From the NCBI GenBank assembly GCA_947644305.1, contig CANRYS010000015.1, positions 21,446 to 85,445 of the forward strand: a DNA stretch of 64,000 bases, in the 5' to 3' direction. Positions 18,698 to 26,492 of the stretch are shown here, one piece after another; position 1 is the first letter of the stretch; each line of letters opens with the position of its first letter. The position numbers were made by a program, and so were the translations under genes. Source of the stretch: an uncultured Roseburia sp. (GTDB lineage: Bacteria; Bacillota; Clostridia; Lachnospirales; Lachnospiraceae). The notes beneath the pieces are model-generated. The model was given only the letters and a program-made list of their open reading frames with translations. It did not search any database and had not been told where the DNA came from.

Positions 18698-20209
18698 CTA
18701 GCTCAATACCGTTACCGCCAGGATATGTATATCCTTACAGTCAGGAAATTTTACATAACTACATGTACTTTGGATGGCTGCCTCAACTCTGGTACATACG
18801 AGCTTTCCGGTATGATTCAGACCACCCGGCGTCTTATTTGTAAATGCTGCCTGCCAAATAACCGTTTCCCGGCTTAATGGCCGCTCCACCCAATCCGACA
18901 CCGCTATCTTTTCTCTCACAACTTCCTCTTCATAGCCTATTTCCAGTTCTGCCAATTGTGAACCATATGTAGCGTAAAGCAGGAGATAAATACCTTTAAT
19001 CTTCTTATTAACCGGCAACACCTGACCCTCACATTTTAAACAATTAAACTCATCTGGAGCAACCTCTTTTAAGCCAAAGCTGCATTGTTCTGTCTCCCAT
19101 ATCCTCCCATATTCCAATACCTTATCTACATAAAAATCCTCTGGGTGAAGCATATGTGTATATTCGTTGTATGGCAGTTCTAAAAATATCTCTTGCACAG
19201 GATCTTCCTGGTACGAATTTGCCCCGGCATACCTGTCACTTTCCTGTTCTCTGTAGATCTTTTCAAAACACTCTTTGGCACTGTTCTCCATCCGCTGTAT
19301 CTTCTCCAAATTTTCTGCATATATATCCTGATAATTACGTACTTTCGATGGTGTCAATCTGCTTGTTGTATATTCTCTGTGCATTTTGACAGTAAGTATT
19401 TTTAGGGCTTCCCATTCCACGATAAGATCCCGCATCTGATCTGCCAATAAAGCGTATTTGATACCGCACTCTTTGGTAAGATATTTTTCAAACTGAATAT
19501 GTCTTCCCAGAATGATGTAAAAAAGATTGTATAACGGAATACGCCATATATTTTTTTGATCCCCAAACTCCCTCTGGACTTCAAAATCCTCACGTAACTT
19601 TTTTATTAAAGATTCTATATCCTTGCAATGAACCTTAAACTTTGCATTCTTGTATACTTTTTTTATTTTGGGTGCTTTAAAATCATTTAAGGATTTCACT
19701 TTAACCCGAATAAGGCTTAACAGACCCCGCTGCACATCACTCCAGCGGATCATGACATTGGATTTGGAGGGCATCGTATCTACACACCAGACTCCCTCTT
19801 CCCCAACGCTTGTAAGAATTAAAAAATGTACTCTGTAATCATTCTGATTATACGATTTTTGCCAGGGTATGGAATTCGTCTTAATTCCAGCCACTAAAAG
19901 CTGGTCCTCTTGTATACACTGACTGATTTTTGATTTTATTTCATGTTTTCCCAAATTTCCCTGGGGCATAAAGTCAATGCCATAAATTTTTCTTACATGA
20001 TCCTGAATACGCTTCTGACAAACCTTTAAGCCTTTTCCTATGACAAAATCCGGCATATAGCGAATGCTCCAGGAATCCCATAACACCTTTTCATATTCCC
20101 CCCGGAAATAATTACATATAGTAAGGACTGTATTGTCGATACAATCCAGCCCTTCCATATTTACCGGAGTGATCTCCGAATTTAAATTTTCCATTCTATC
20201 ACTTTCCAT
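18698..20209 (-). CDS. BtrH-like putative acyl-ACP transferase / cysteine-protease fold protein
   Basis: About 503 aa. The N-terminal region (LDCIDNTVLTICNYF, a PW segment, then VHFLILTSVG and VWCVDTMPS) follows the Cys...His...Asp pattern of the papain-like BtrH_N domain, known from butirosin synthesis, where BtrH moves an acyl group from an ACP to an amine. A helical middle (about 250-360) and a beta-rich C-terminal half (about 400-500) match nothing I know. It directly follows the adenylate-forming enzyme gene (the frame is open across that gene's stop) and belongs to the ACP/activating-enzyme group, which supports a transferase role. The start is uncertain: in-frame ATGs at 20260, 20209 and 20194, none with an ideal ribosome site. 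The function is inferred from a weak match and context. Confidence 0.5.
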   Translation of the reverse strand: MESDRMENLNSEITPVNMEGLDCIDNTVLTICNYFRGEYEKVLWDSWSIRYMPDFVIGKGLKVCQKRIQDHVRKIYGIDFMPQGNLGKHEIKSKISQCIQEDQLLVAGIKTNSIPWQKSYNQNDYRVHFLILTSVGEEGVWCVDTMPSKSNVMIRWSDVQRGLLSLIRVKVKSLNDFKAPKIKKVYKNAKFKVHCKDIESLIKKLREDFEVQREFGDQKNIWRIPLYNLFYIILGRHIQFEKYLTKECGIKYALLADQMRDLIVEWEALKILTVKMHREYTTSRLTPSKVRNYQDIYAENLEKIQRMENSAKECFEKIYREQESDRYAGANSYQEDPVQEIFLELPYNEYTHMLHPEDFYVDKVLEYGRIWETEQCSFGLKEVAPDEFNCLKCEGQVLPVNKKIKGIYLLLYATYGSQLAELEIGYEEEVVREKIAVSDWVERPLSRETVIWQAAFTNKTPGGLNHTGKLVCTRVEAAIQSTCSYVKFPDCKDIHILAVTVLS

Positions 20210-20237
20210 TTCTGTTTCTCTGATCCAAAACTCCTTT

Positions 20238-21431
20238 TCACAAATTCTTCTCCTCCACATTTGAAACAAACCACGCTAATTTACCTGTTTTTTCACTTGG
20301 GTATAGACAATTGACAAAGAAAAAGTGAAATCTGCCTTTCCCTTGATATTTTTCATAATTTTCTAAAAATAACTGTTGTACCATATCCATTTCTTCTTCC
20401 TCATCTATAACAAGATATACGTCAAACTCATTGTAATCCTTTTGTATGATTTGATATTGAATCACTGCCTGCTGAAGAGCTAAGTTGATTTTATCAATCA
20501 CACTGCAAAACAGGTCACTATGGCATTTTGTTCCATCGCTATTGTAAATCCAGTCGTTCTCTCTTGCCATGTTCAGTTCTATCATCGGTTCCTGACTTCC
20601 GCACTGACAATTGTGATCGTGAATTATTTTTCCTTTGTCCCCTATCTTGTAACGAATAAAAGGCATTACCTTGTTATGTAATGATGTAATACATATATCA
20701 TCTTCTTTTTCCCCTACCGTTTCAACATACACGTTTTCTGTCATTACATGCAAACCACCATAAGGGCATTCATATGCGATACTATTTACCTCATAACACC
20801 CATACTGATCCGCCACCTTACATCCAAAAAAATCTGCTATGAAAGATTTAGCCTCACCAGTAATCCGTTCCCCAGTAAGTTCAATGTACTTTAAGTCTGG
20901 TAATGGTGGAAGATTGTGTGCCTTTAACACCTTTGTAAAGAGCAGTATGATAGACGGCTGTACAATCATCCATTTGGGATTAAATTCCACCATCCTATCA
21001 TATATCTCCAATACCTTATTTTCCGATAGATCCATCTTATTGAAACCAATCCCATATTTTGTCTTTTCAATCTGGAGATCTTCCCCCTCTAAAATTTTAG
21101 TTGTAAAAAAGTAACACCTTTTATCTTTGGGTAATATCCCATAATATTTTTTCCTCTTGTTCCATAACGGCAACAATGATTTTATATTCTGGTCTTTTTT
21201 CCAAAGTATGTCGAGACAGTCTCCAGTAGATCCAGATGTCATAACATGCTCTAGTCTGTCTGACAAAAGATCCATCATGTATTCTGGTGAAAAAACGGAA
21301 TCTATGTTTTGTCGGACCATATATTTATCAACGATCGGATAATCTTTCCACAACATTATTTTCTCATGAAGCAAATCTTTGTAAAATGGAACTTGCTCAT
21401 AGGCATATTCGGCCATCTTTTCTTTTATCAT
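20238..21431 (-). CDS. Adenylate-forming acyl-activating enzyme (PaaK/CapK-like)
   Basis: 397 aa. ATP-binding P-loop MTSGSTGDCLDI (about residues 65-76), a conserved DQYGCYEVNSIAYECPYGG block, RYKIGDKGKI, and a C-terminal catalytic-Lys segment PSEKTGKLAW; this is the compact phenylacetate-CoA-ligase/CapK/LuxE-like branch of the ANL superfamily. A CxC pair in HDHNCQCGSQEP suggests a zinc site. Predicted to activate a carboxylic acid as its adenylate and load it on the ACP encoded at 22691..22963 or on CoA. GGGAG lies upstream of the ATG. A truncated homologue (VYTSGTTGMCLKV) lies directly behind agrB at 30249..30557. The substrate is unknown. Confidence 0.8.
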   Translation of the reverse strand: MIKEKMAEYAYEQVPFYKDLLHEKIMLWKDYPIVDKYMVRQNIDSVFSPEYMMDLLSDRLEHVMTSGSTGDCLDILWKKDQNIKSLLPLWNKRKKYYGILPKDKRCYFFTTKILEGEDLQIEKTKYGIGFNKMDLSENKVLEIYDRMVEFNPKWMIVQPSIILLFTKVLKAHNLPPLPDLKYIELTGERITGEAKSFIADFFGCKVADQYGCYEVNSIAYECPYGGLHVMTENVYVETVGEKEDDICITSLHNKVMPFIRYKIGDKGKIIHDHNCQCGSQEPMIELNMARENDWIYNSDGTKCHSDLFCSVIDKINLALQQAVIQYQIIQKDYNEFDVYLVIDEEEEMDMVQQLFLENYEKYQGKGRFHFFFVNCLYPSEKTGKLAWFVSNVEEKNL

Positions 21432-21547
21432 ATCTAACTCCCACTCTCTATAAATTTTCCATCACAAACCAGCTCTTCAGAGTATCTATAATCCAATAAG
21501 CTCATTATAGAAGTATCATTATGACCTTACCGCACTTCTTCTGTAAT

Positions 21548-22501
21548 TTATTTGTGGTAAACTTTTATTTTTTTGTTCCCCTCTTTGAAAAGCGCTCGTA
21601 CCTTTACCTTTTTCAAATTAAGCTTTTTTAGCTTATTATTTCGGCAGAAAAGAACAGACAGCTTAGCATTCTGGGGCAAACGCAGGGAAGTCAGCTTACA
21701 GTCATTGCAGTACAGCTCCTTTAACTTCTTATTTTTTGACAAATTCAATTTACCCCATCCATTTCCGGAACAATCCAAATAGGTTAAGTTTTTTAATTTG
21801 CTAAAATTAGGTTTAGGCAATGGGCTATAAGAACAGATTAATTTTTTTAGTTTTTTACAGTTATTTACGTTAAACCTGCATTTTGTTTTTCCAAAATACT
21901 CAAATTCCGTCAACTGGGGTAACTTTTTTGGCAAAATAACATTTTCACCTACATGTACCTTTTTCAAGTTCGTGTGTTTACTAAGATCTTGAACTGGATA
22001 ATCCTGATCCCAAACTGTATACAAGTAAATATCCTGCAACTGAGAATGTTGTGAAAGATCCAAGCCTTCCACAGAACCTGCTCTGCAAAAAAAGCGTTTT
22101 ATTTTTTTGTTTTTTGATAGATCCAATTTTAAATCAAGTGCCATTTCACAGCCTTCATCACCCAATTCACTGTATTGTGACAATTCGTCTGCATCAATCT
22201 CTAGATCCTGCAGATTGGTAAAATATTCTATTCCTTGAAAATTTGCATCTGTTGACATCCCACGTCCATACGCCAAATCCTGGTATGACAATTTTAATTT
22301 TGTTGTCTTACTGATCTCCCGATCACTTAATATACCATCCCTGTTCTTGTCTATACTGGCTAAAATAAAGTCACGAAAATTCTTGTCAGGAAATGTACTT
22401 TCTGTAATTGGTATCTGTTCTGCCTGAACGGTATCTTTGTTCTGATTCATGCCAAATAATAAAAGTCCAATAAATAATAAGTAAAATGCCTTTGTTTTCA
22501 T
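21548..22501 (-). CDS. Secreted EF-hand / leucine-rich-repeat protein
   Basis: 317 aa. Signal peptide at about residues 1-28 (MKTKAFYLLFIGLLLFGMNQ), then an EF-hand/dockerin-like Ca-binding loop (DKNRDGILSDREI, about 47-60), then irregular leucine-rich repeats of the kind LTYLDCSGNGWGKLNLSKNK and KLKELYCNDCKLTSLRLPQN up to the end. This is the internalin-like surface-protein type common in Lachnospiraceae; no LPXTG or wall-anchor is seen, so it is probably secreted or loosely bound. ATG 22501 with AGGATT upstream is preferred over an ATG at 22597, which would precede the signal peptide by 32 non-signal residues. Sits between the ACP and activating-enzyme genes. Confidence 0.78.
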   Translation of the reverse strand: MKTKAFYLLFIGLLLFGMNQNKDTVQAEQIPITESTFPDKNFRDFILASIDKNRDGILSDREISKTTKLKLSYQDLAYGRGMSTDANFQGIEYFTNLQDLEIDADELSQYSELGDEGCEMALDLKLDLSKNKKIKRFFCRAGSVEGLDLSQHSQLQDIYLYTVWDQDYPVQDLSKHTNLKKVHVGENVILPKKLPQLTEFEYFGKTKCRFNVNNCKKLKKLICSYSPLPKPNFSKLKNLTYLDCSGNGWGKLNLSKNKKLKELYCNDCKLTSLRLPQNAKLSVLFCRNNKLKKLNLKKVKVRALFKEGNKKIKVYHK

Positions 22502-22576
22502 ATAAATCCTCATTTCTGCGCTGCTTTTTGCGCATAAAGCAACTTTGTGTCTAGCAGCGCGCAGACACAAATTGCC

Positions 22577-22599
22577 GTGTGAAAAAATTTTTTTCACAC
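22577..22599. repeat. Perfect inverted repeat GTGTGAAAAAA / TTTTTTCACAC
   Basis: An 11-bp perfect palindrome around one central base, between the ACP and LRR genes. GCTCCT...AGGAGC (around 22639..22663) forms a second small hairpin nearby. One of these may attenuate transcription between ACP and LRR genes; neither has a clean T-tail on the minus strand. Confidence 0.45.
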
Positions 22600-22690
22600 T
22601 ATAACCCCTTTCGTACTATTAATATCACCTTATCATGCAGCTCCTAGAGAACGCTCCAGGAGCCGATAGCGATATGGAAATTCTCCTGGA

Positions 22691-22963
22691 CTATCTGCCC
22701 ATCTTCTCTAAAATATAATCCATAAACTGTTCAAGAGAATCTAGATTGTCTATTAAATCTGACATATCTCCGGTTAACTCCGCATCATATTTCTCTTCCA
22801 AAGAAATGAGCAGATCTACCAGAGAAACCGAATCATATTTTAAATCTTCAAATAAATCAAGATCCTTTATCGTTCCGTCTGTATGATTGGACCAAGTTTC
22901 CTCACTAAACTCAAAAATCATCCCCGCAAGTTCTTTTTCCAACTGAGCAAAGTCCTTATTCAT
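22691..22963 (-). CDS. Acyl carrier protein (intact copy)
   Basis: 90 aa acidic helical protein with the phosphopantetheine serine in the canonical context LKYDSVSLVDLLISLEEKY (Ser at about residue 46). Strong AGGAGG seven bases before the ATG. Dedicated ACPs of this type hold intermediates as thioesters for a partner adenylating enzyme and transferase, both encoded just downstream (20238..21431, 18698..20209). A minus-strand TATAAT at 23011..23016 is a possible -10 for this unit. A nearly identical but internally deleted copy lies at 28596..28728. Confidence 0.88.
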   Translation of the reverse strand: MNKDFAQLEKELAGMIFEFSEETWSNHTDGTIKDLDLFEDLKYDSVSLVDLLISLEEKYDAELTGDMSDLIDNLDSLEQFMDYILEKMGR

Positions 22964-23028
22964 AGTGGTACCTCCTAATTAATTTCTTCATCTGTGTTTT
23001 CTCTACCGCTATTATAACTTCCTCCACT

Positions 23029-23925
23029 TTACATCCACTCGTTACTGGCAGCATACCATTGTTCTGTAAACTCTTTTCTTCCTACCGTTGCTGTAAACGG
23101 TTTTGTCAGGAAATCTTTTATTGTTTTCAGCACAGTACTGTAATCATCCGTTTTCGAGTCGATTTTACGAACAAAAGCTCTCCATTTCTTCTGCATGGCT
23201 TCGTCATCATCAAAAGCTGTAATTTGCCGAAACTGTTCAAGTGTAAAACTATGTCCACGATTTTCAAAAGTCTTTCTTAATGCTTCTGTTAGCGTTGCTC
23301 CATCGAAATCAAATTTATTTGCAAGGTAATATATATCATAGTAGTCTTTCATTCTGCTGGAGAACTCCATAAGGCTAAGGATAGCGTCAATCTTTTCGGC
23401 TACCGTTGTTTCAAGGGAATAAGTATTTACTGTTGGTGCAATAAAATCATCAAGCTGCGTCGGAATTTTTCGCTTTTCCTGTTTTGGTACAATGACATCG
23501 CCAACGCCGAAATCGATACTGAACGGAGTTCTTGTATTCTTAATGTGGGCAACTATCGATGCGCCAACACCCGCATATTTTTTTGTAACAGCAATAGGTG
23601 CAATATCCTTAATTTCAAAAGTAATAAAATCATTTCCTGCAGGAGTAACTATAATTTCTTCTAATACAGATTTTAACCGTTCGGGAGTGCCTGGTACTTT
23701 ACGAAGAAGAAAGTCAATATCTACCGTTACACGGCTGTCAAAATCGGTAACAGAATATATGAATAATCCACCTTTAAGTACAAGGTTTTCAGAGTATTTA
23801 GATTTTTCCAAACGACGCAGAAACTCCTCTTGGCAGAAAAGTTGCAGGCAAAGCTGATAGCTTCTTCCACTTTCTTTTGCCTTGTTTTTCAATTTTGCAA
23901 GCACAGATGCAGCAATATCAGCCAT
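23029..23925 (-). CDS. abiEii: AbiEii/AbiGii-family nucleotidyltransferase toxin
   Basis: 298 aa. Nucleotidyltransferase fold with ENLVLKGGLFIYSV near residue 43 and the metal-site pair in RVTVDIDFLLRK, followed by KIDAILSLMEFSSRMKDYYD, as in the AbiEii toxins of type IV toxin-antitoxin and phage-abortive-infection systems. AbiEii-type toxins block growth by modifying RNA (tRNA nucleotidylation in the MenT branch). Its ATG overlaps the end of the AbiEi gene (8 bp), so translation is coupled. Lies next to a transposon relic, suggesting horizontal entry into the accessory island. Confidence 0.88.
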   Translation of the reverse strand: MADIAASVLAKLKNKAKESGRSYQLCLQLFCQEEFLRRLEKSKYSENLVLKGGLFIYSVTDFDSRVTVDIDFLLRKVPGTPERLKSVLEEIIVTPAGNDFITFEIKDIAPIAVTKKYAGVGASIVAHIKNTRTPFSIDFGVGDVIVPKQEKRKIPTQLDDFIAPTVNTYSLETTVAEKIDAILSLMEFSSRMKDYYDIYYLANKFDFDGATLTEALRKTFENRGHSFTLEQFRQITAFDDDEAMQKKWRAFVRKIDSKTDDYSTVLKTIKDFLTKPFTATVGRKEFTEQWYAASNEWM

Positions 23926-24544
23926 TGAGTAACACCTCCATTACATTCATAACTTTTGTATAAAGTTTCATTTCTTTTGCGTACTTTGAGAGGTTCGCAA
24001 GATTTTTATTTTTATCGGTTGCGTATGCGTTGACAGCTTTATTAAAAGTTTCACTGTCAAGTTTTGTTCGATACTTAAAACAATCACATATTGTGCGTTC
24101 TCGGTCATATACAGCAAGCACTACGCCATTAAAATCATCTGTGGTTTTTCCCATTTGGAAAAATTGTTTTTGAATATAGTAAGCCTTTATCGGGAATTCC
24201 TCTATTTTTTTTATGGCACGGGACGCTGTTCTTGGCACAGCAACAGACCATTCACGAGGAGCAAAATCACTATATCCATAATGAAACAAGGCTGATTCCA
24301 CACAAATAATCCCTTGTGGAAGAAGCTCTCGTATCAACTGTTCCTCTGTAGTTTGATTGCTTTGTGGAAACTGATAAACACCTCGTCGGATTCTTTCGAT
24401 AAAACCTTCTTTACAAAGCGCAGCCACATCATAATTCTTTATACCTTCTGCCATAAAGTCAGCAGTTTTTGCAATGCCGCCTTTATTTTCGAGTACCCTT
24501 TTTACAATTTCTTTTTTATTCAAGTAAACACCAACTTCCTGCAT
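23918..24544 (-). CDS. abiEi: AbiEi-family antitoxin / transcriptional regulator
   Basis: 208 aa. The N-terminal winged helix (VKRVLENKGGIAKTADFMAE, ALCKEGFIERIRRGVYQFP) is the AbiEi_4 antitoxin signature; the C-terminal part (ERTICDCFKYRTKLDSETFN, NLSKYAKEMKLYTKVMNVME) matches AbiEi antitoxins. It neutralises AbiEii and normally represses its own operon by binding inverted repeats upstream. The start could also be the downstream in-frame codon before LNKKEIVKR; the difference is only a few residues. Confidence 0.87.
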   Translation of the reverse strand: MQEVGVYLNKKEIVKRVLENKGGIAKTADFMAEGIKNYDVAALCKEGFIERIRRGVYQFPQSNQTTEEQLIRELLPQGIICVESALFHYGYSDFAPREWSVAVPRTASRAIKKIEEFPIKAYYIQKQFFQMGKTTDDFNGVVLAVYDRERTICDCFKYRTKLDSETFNKAVNAYATDKNKNLANLSKYAKEMKLYTKVMNVMEVLLNG

Positions 24545-24839
24545 GCAATTACAAAATATCGTGTGCGTTTATTGTAACATGAATCAAAAGCAATATCAAT
24601 AGCTATTGACGGACAGATTTAAAATATTGCGTGCAATTCATTGATTTATATGATGCCACTTATATTTATCTTTCACTATTTTTCAAACAAATCTGACTTA
24701 ATAATCACCAAAAAGGTGGCAGAGTCATTTGCCTCTGCCGCTGATTCCCTATACAAAAATGATTTCTTTTTCTACTATCTCTCTCGCACACGCCCGTATG
24801 TTATTCAACCGTCCTGTTCATTCTAAGGCGTTACTGCCT
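24545..24839. other. Gene-free spacer upstream of the AbiE operon
   Basis: AT-rich, no intact gene, RNA gene or terminator recognised. It probably holds the AbiE promoter at its left end and mobile-element debris at its right end next to the tnpV relic. Confidence 0.4.
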
Positions 24840-25136
24840 TTAATTGCTCTGTATGCATTGCGTCTGCTTCATGTCCTCTATAAGCCTTTCAAAACGTTCC
24901 TGCGCCTGTTTATCAATTTGGACAAAGTATATATTCAGTTTGCCGTTTGTAAGAAGATTGATATATGTACCTCTGCGATACTCTTTCAAATAGCGCAAGT
25001 GCCTTTGACCGAACAAGCCTATCGGCTGTTCCACCTCGTCTGGCAATCGTAAATCTGGAATTAAATATCCGCTTTCTTCGTGATATGTGCCGCCTAATTG
25101 TTCAAAAATGATTTTGCCATTTTGTAATTCCTCCAT
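24840..25136 (-). pseudogene. tnpV: TnpV transposon protein, C-terminally shortened
   Basis: 98 aa. LGGTYHEESGYLIPDLRLP, PIGLFGQRHLRYLKEYRRG and YINLLTNGKLN are the characteristic blocks of TnpV, a small protein of Tn4451-type clostridial transposons. The usual C-terminal region (a further 20-30 residues around a WVGRMN-type motif) is missing because the frame stops after QCIQSN. No transposase or resolvase of the same element is next to it, so it is a relic. It marks a past insertion into the agr/ACP island. Confidence 0.82.
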
Positions 25137-25352
25137 ATAATTTGAATTTGCCTACAATTCAATCATTTTGGCTGATTACAAGGCAAAAGGAAAACAACTT
25201 CTTTACGAAGTGTCTCTCTTACACAGGACTTTTCTTTTGCTTTTGCAGGGTTAAAATTTGATAACCCAAAACAAAATAAATAGAAATATTATTTTCTTCA
25301 TAATTACAGCACCTCTTTTTATCTTCGCAGTTCCCCCACTTATCTAAATCTA

Positions 25353-26480
25353 TTAAACCTCACGTATTTGTATTTTCTCCCCATATTCCTCACTCGTTGC
25401 CCTTACGGCCCTCCGATACGCCTTCTTACAACCTTTGGGAACCTGAAACTTAATTCCCCTAAATGCAAAACTTGATTCGATCTTTGGCGGCTTTTTCCCT
25501 TTAAATACATATGTAATATTTTCTCTATACGGACTCCAAAAACTTTCAATTTTTTTAACGGATGCTGGAATGATAAACTTCTTTACGGGTTTGCCTGCAA
25601 AATTTGTCTTACTCAAATATGTTACTTTTTCAGGCACTATAAAAGTAGTATTTTTAACCGATGCGGCAACTAAACGCCCTGATTTTTTACTATATACACA
25701 ATCATTCGTTTCTGCATAATGTTTATTTTTCTTTGAAACATGAAATCTAACTACATCACTGAAAAAAAGTGATTGAAAACCTATCTTATTTACGGAAGCG
25801 GGAATATAAAAATCCGTTATACCAGAACCATAAAATATACTTTGATCATTTATAGTTTTTACTCCCTTTGGAATATTCAGCTTTTTCATAAATTTTACGG
25901 AGCCATGTGCAATTTTACCATCCTTTGACAAGAGCACTCCATTTTTAACCTTATATTTTTTGTTCTTAGAAGAAATTGAAAATTCTTTCCACTTTATTTC
26001 ACATAAATAGGATATATTTTTTGTAAGTCTACTTGGTATATTTATACACTTTCCATCCTGCACAAGACGAAAACAATTCGGAGTTATCGCAGTAACAGTG
26101 GACGGCAAAATAATTTGTTTAATATAAGCCACTTTATTAATTATTTTCTTCGGCCTAATTATCTCATCGTCTTCCGATCTATATATTCCAAAAATATTAT
26201 GTGTTTCAACAAAATCATCCTCTGGATCATATTTTGAGCCTAATTTTACAACTTTTTTTCCATTTATTTTAAGGGGTATTTTTAGTATACTAACATTTTT
26301 GCCCCCCAAAATGTCGATCTTCGTTATCCAGACCTCATTGGACGTAAGTTCCTGATATGTAAATTTGAAATTTCCAATGGTTTCTGAGTATTCCTCTTCT
26401 GTTTTAGCATCGCTGGTTATATTCAAATATAAAATGCACATGCAAAATAAACCCAATATACAATATTTTTTTAAATTCAT
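25353..26480 (-). CDS. Secreted BspA-like leucine-rich-repeat protein
   Basis: 375 aa. Signal peptide (about 1-26, MNLKKYCILGLFCMCILYLN), then LRR_5/BspA-type repeats: IKQIILPSTVTAITPNCF, KLNIPKGVKTINDQSI, ITDFYIPASVNKIGFQSLFF, KKFIIPASVKKIESFW, and short KNKKYKVKNGVLLSKDGK insertions typical of these proteins. Such proteins are adhesins or surface proteins in gut and oral anaerobes. AGGAGG precedes the ATG. It begins 12 bp after the subtilase gene, so the two are surely co-transcribed. Confidence 0.75.
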   Translation of the reverse strand: MNLKKYCILGLFCMCILYLNITSDAKTEEEYSETIGNFKFTYQELTSNEVWITKIDILGGKNVSILKIPLKINGKKVVKLGSKYDPEDDFVETHNIFGIYRSEDDEIIRPKKIINKVAYIKQIILPSTVTAITPNCFRLVQDGKCINIPSRLTKNISYLCEIKWKEFSISSKNKKYKVKNGVLLSKDGKIAHGSVKFMKKLNIPKGVKTINDQSIFYGSGITDFYIPASVNKIGFQSLFFSDVVRFHVSKKNKHYAETNDCVYSKKSGRLVAASVKNTTFIVPEKVTYLSKTNFAGKPVKKFIIPASVKKIESFWSPYRENITYVFKGKKPPKIESSFAFRGIKFQVPKGCKKAYRRAVRATSEEYGEKIQIREV

Positions 26481-26492
26481 AATATCCGCCTC

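Noticed and set aside
22577-22599. Rho-independent terminator between ACP and LRR genes
   Set aside because: The T-run is part of the stem rather than after it, so it was listed only as an inverted repeat.
23011-23016. Confident promoter for the intact ACP unit
   Set aside because: A TATAAT is present but no acceptable -35 at 16-18 bp; mentioned only as possible.
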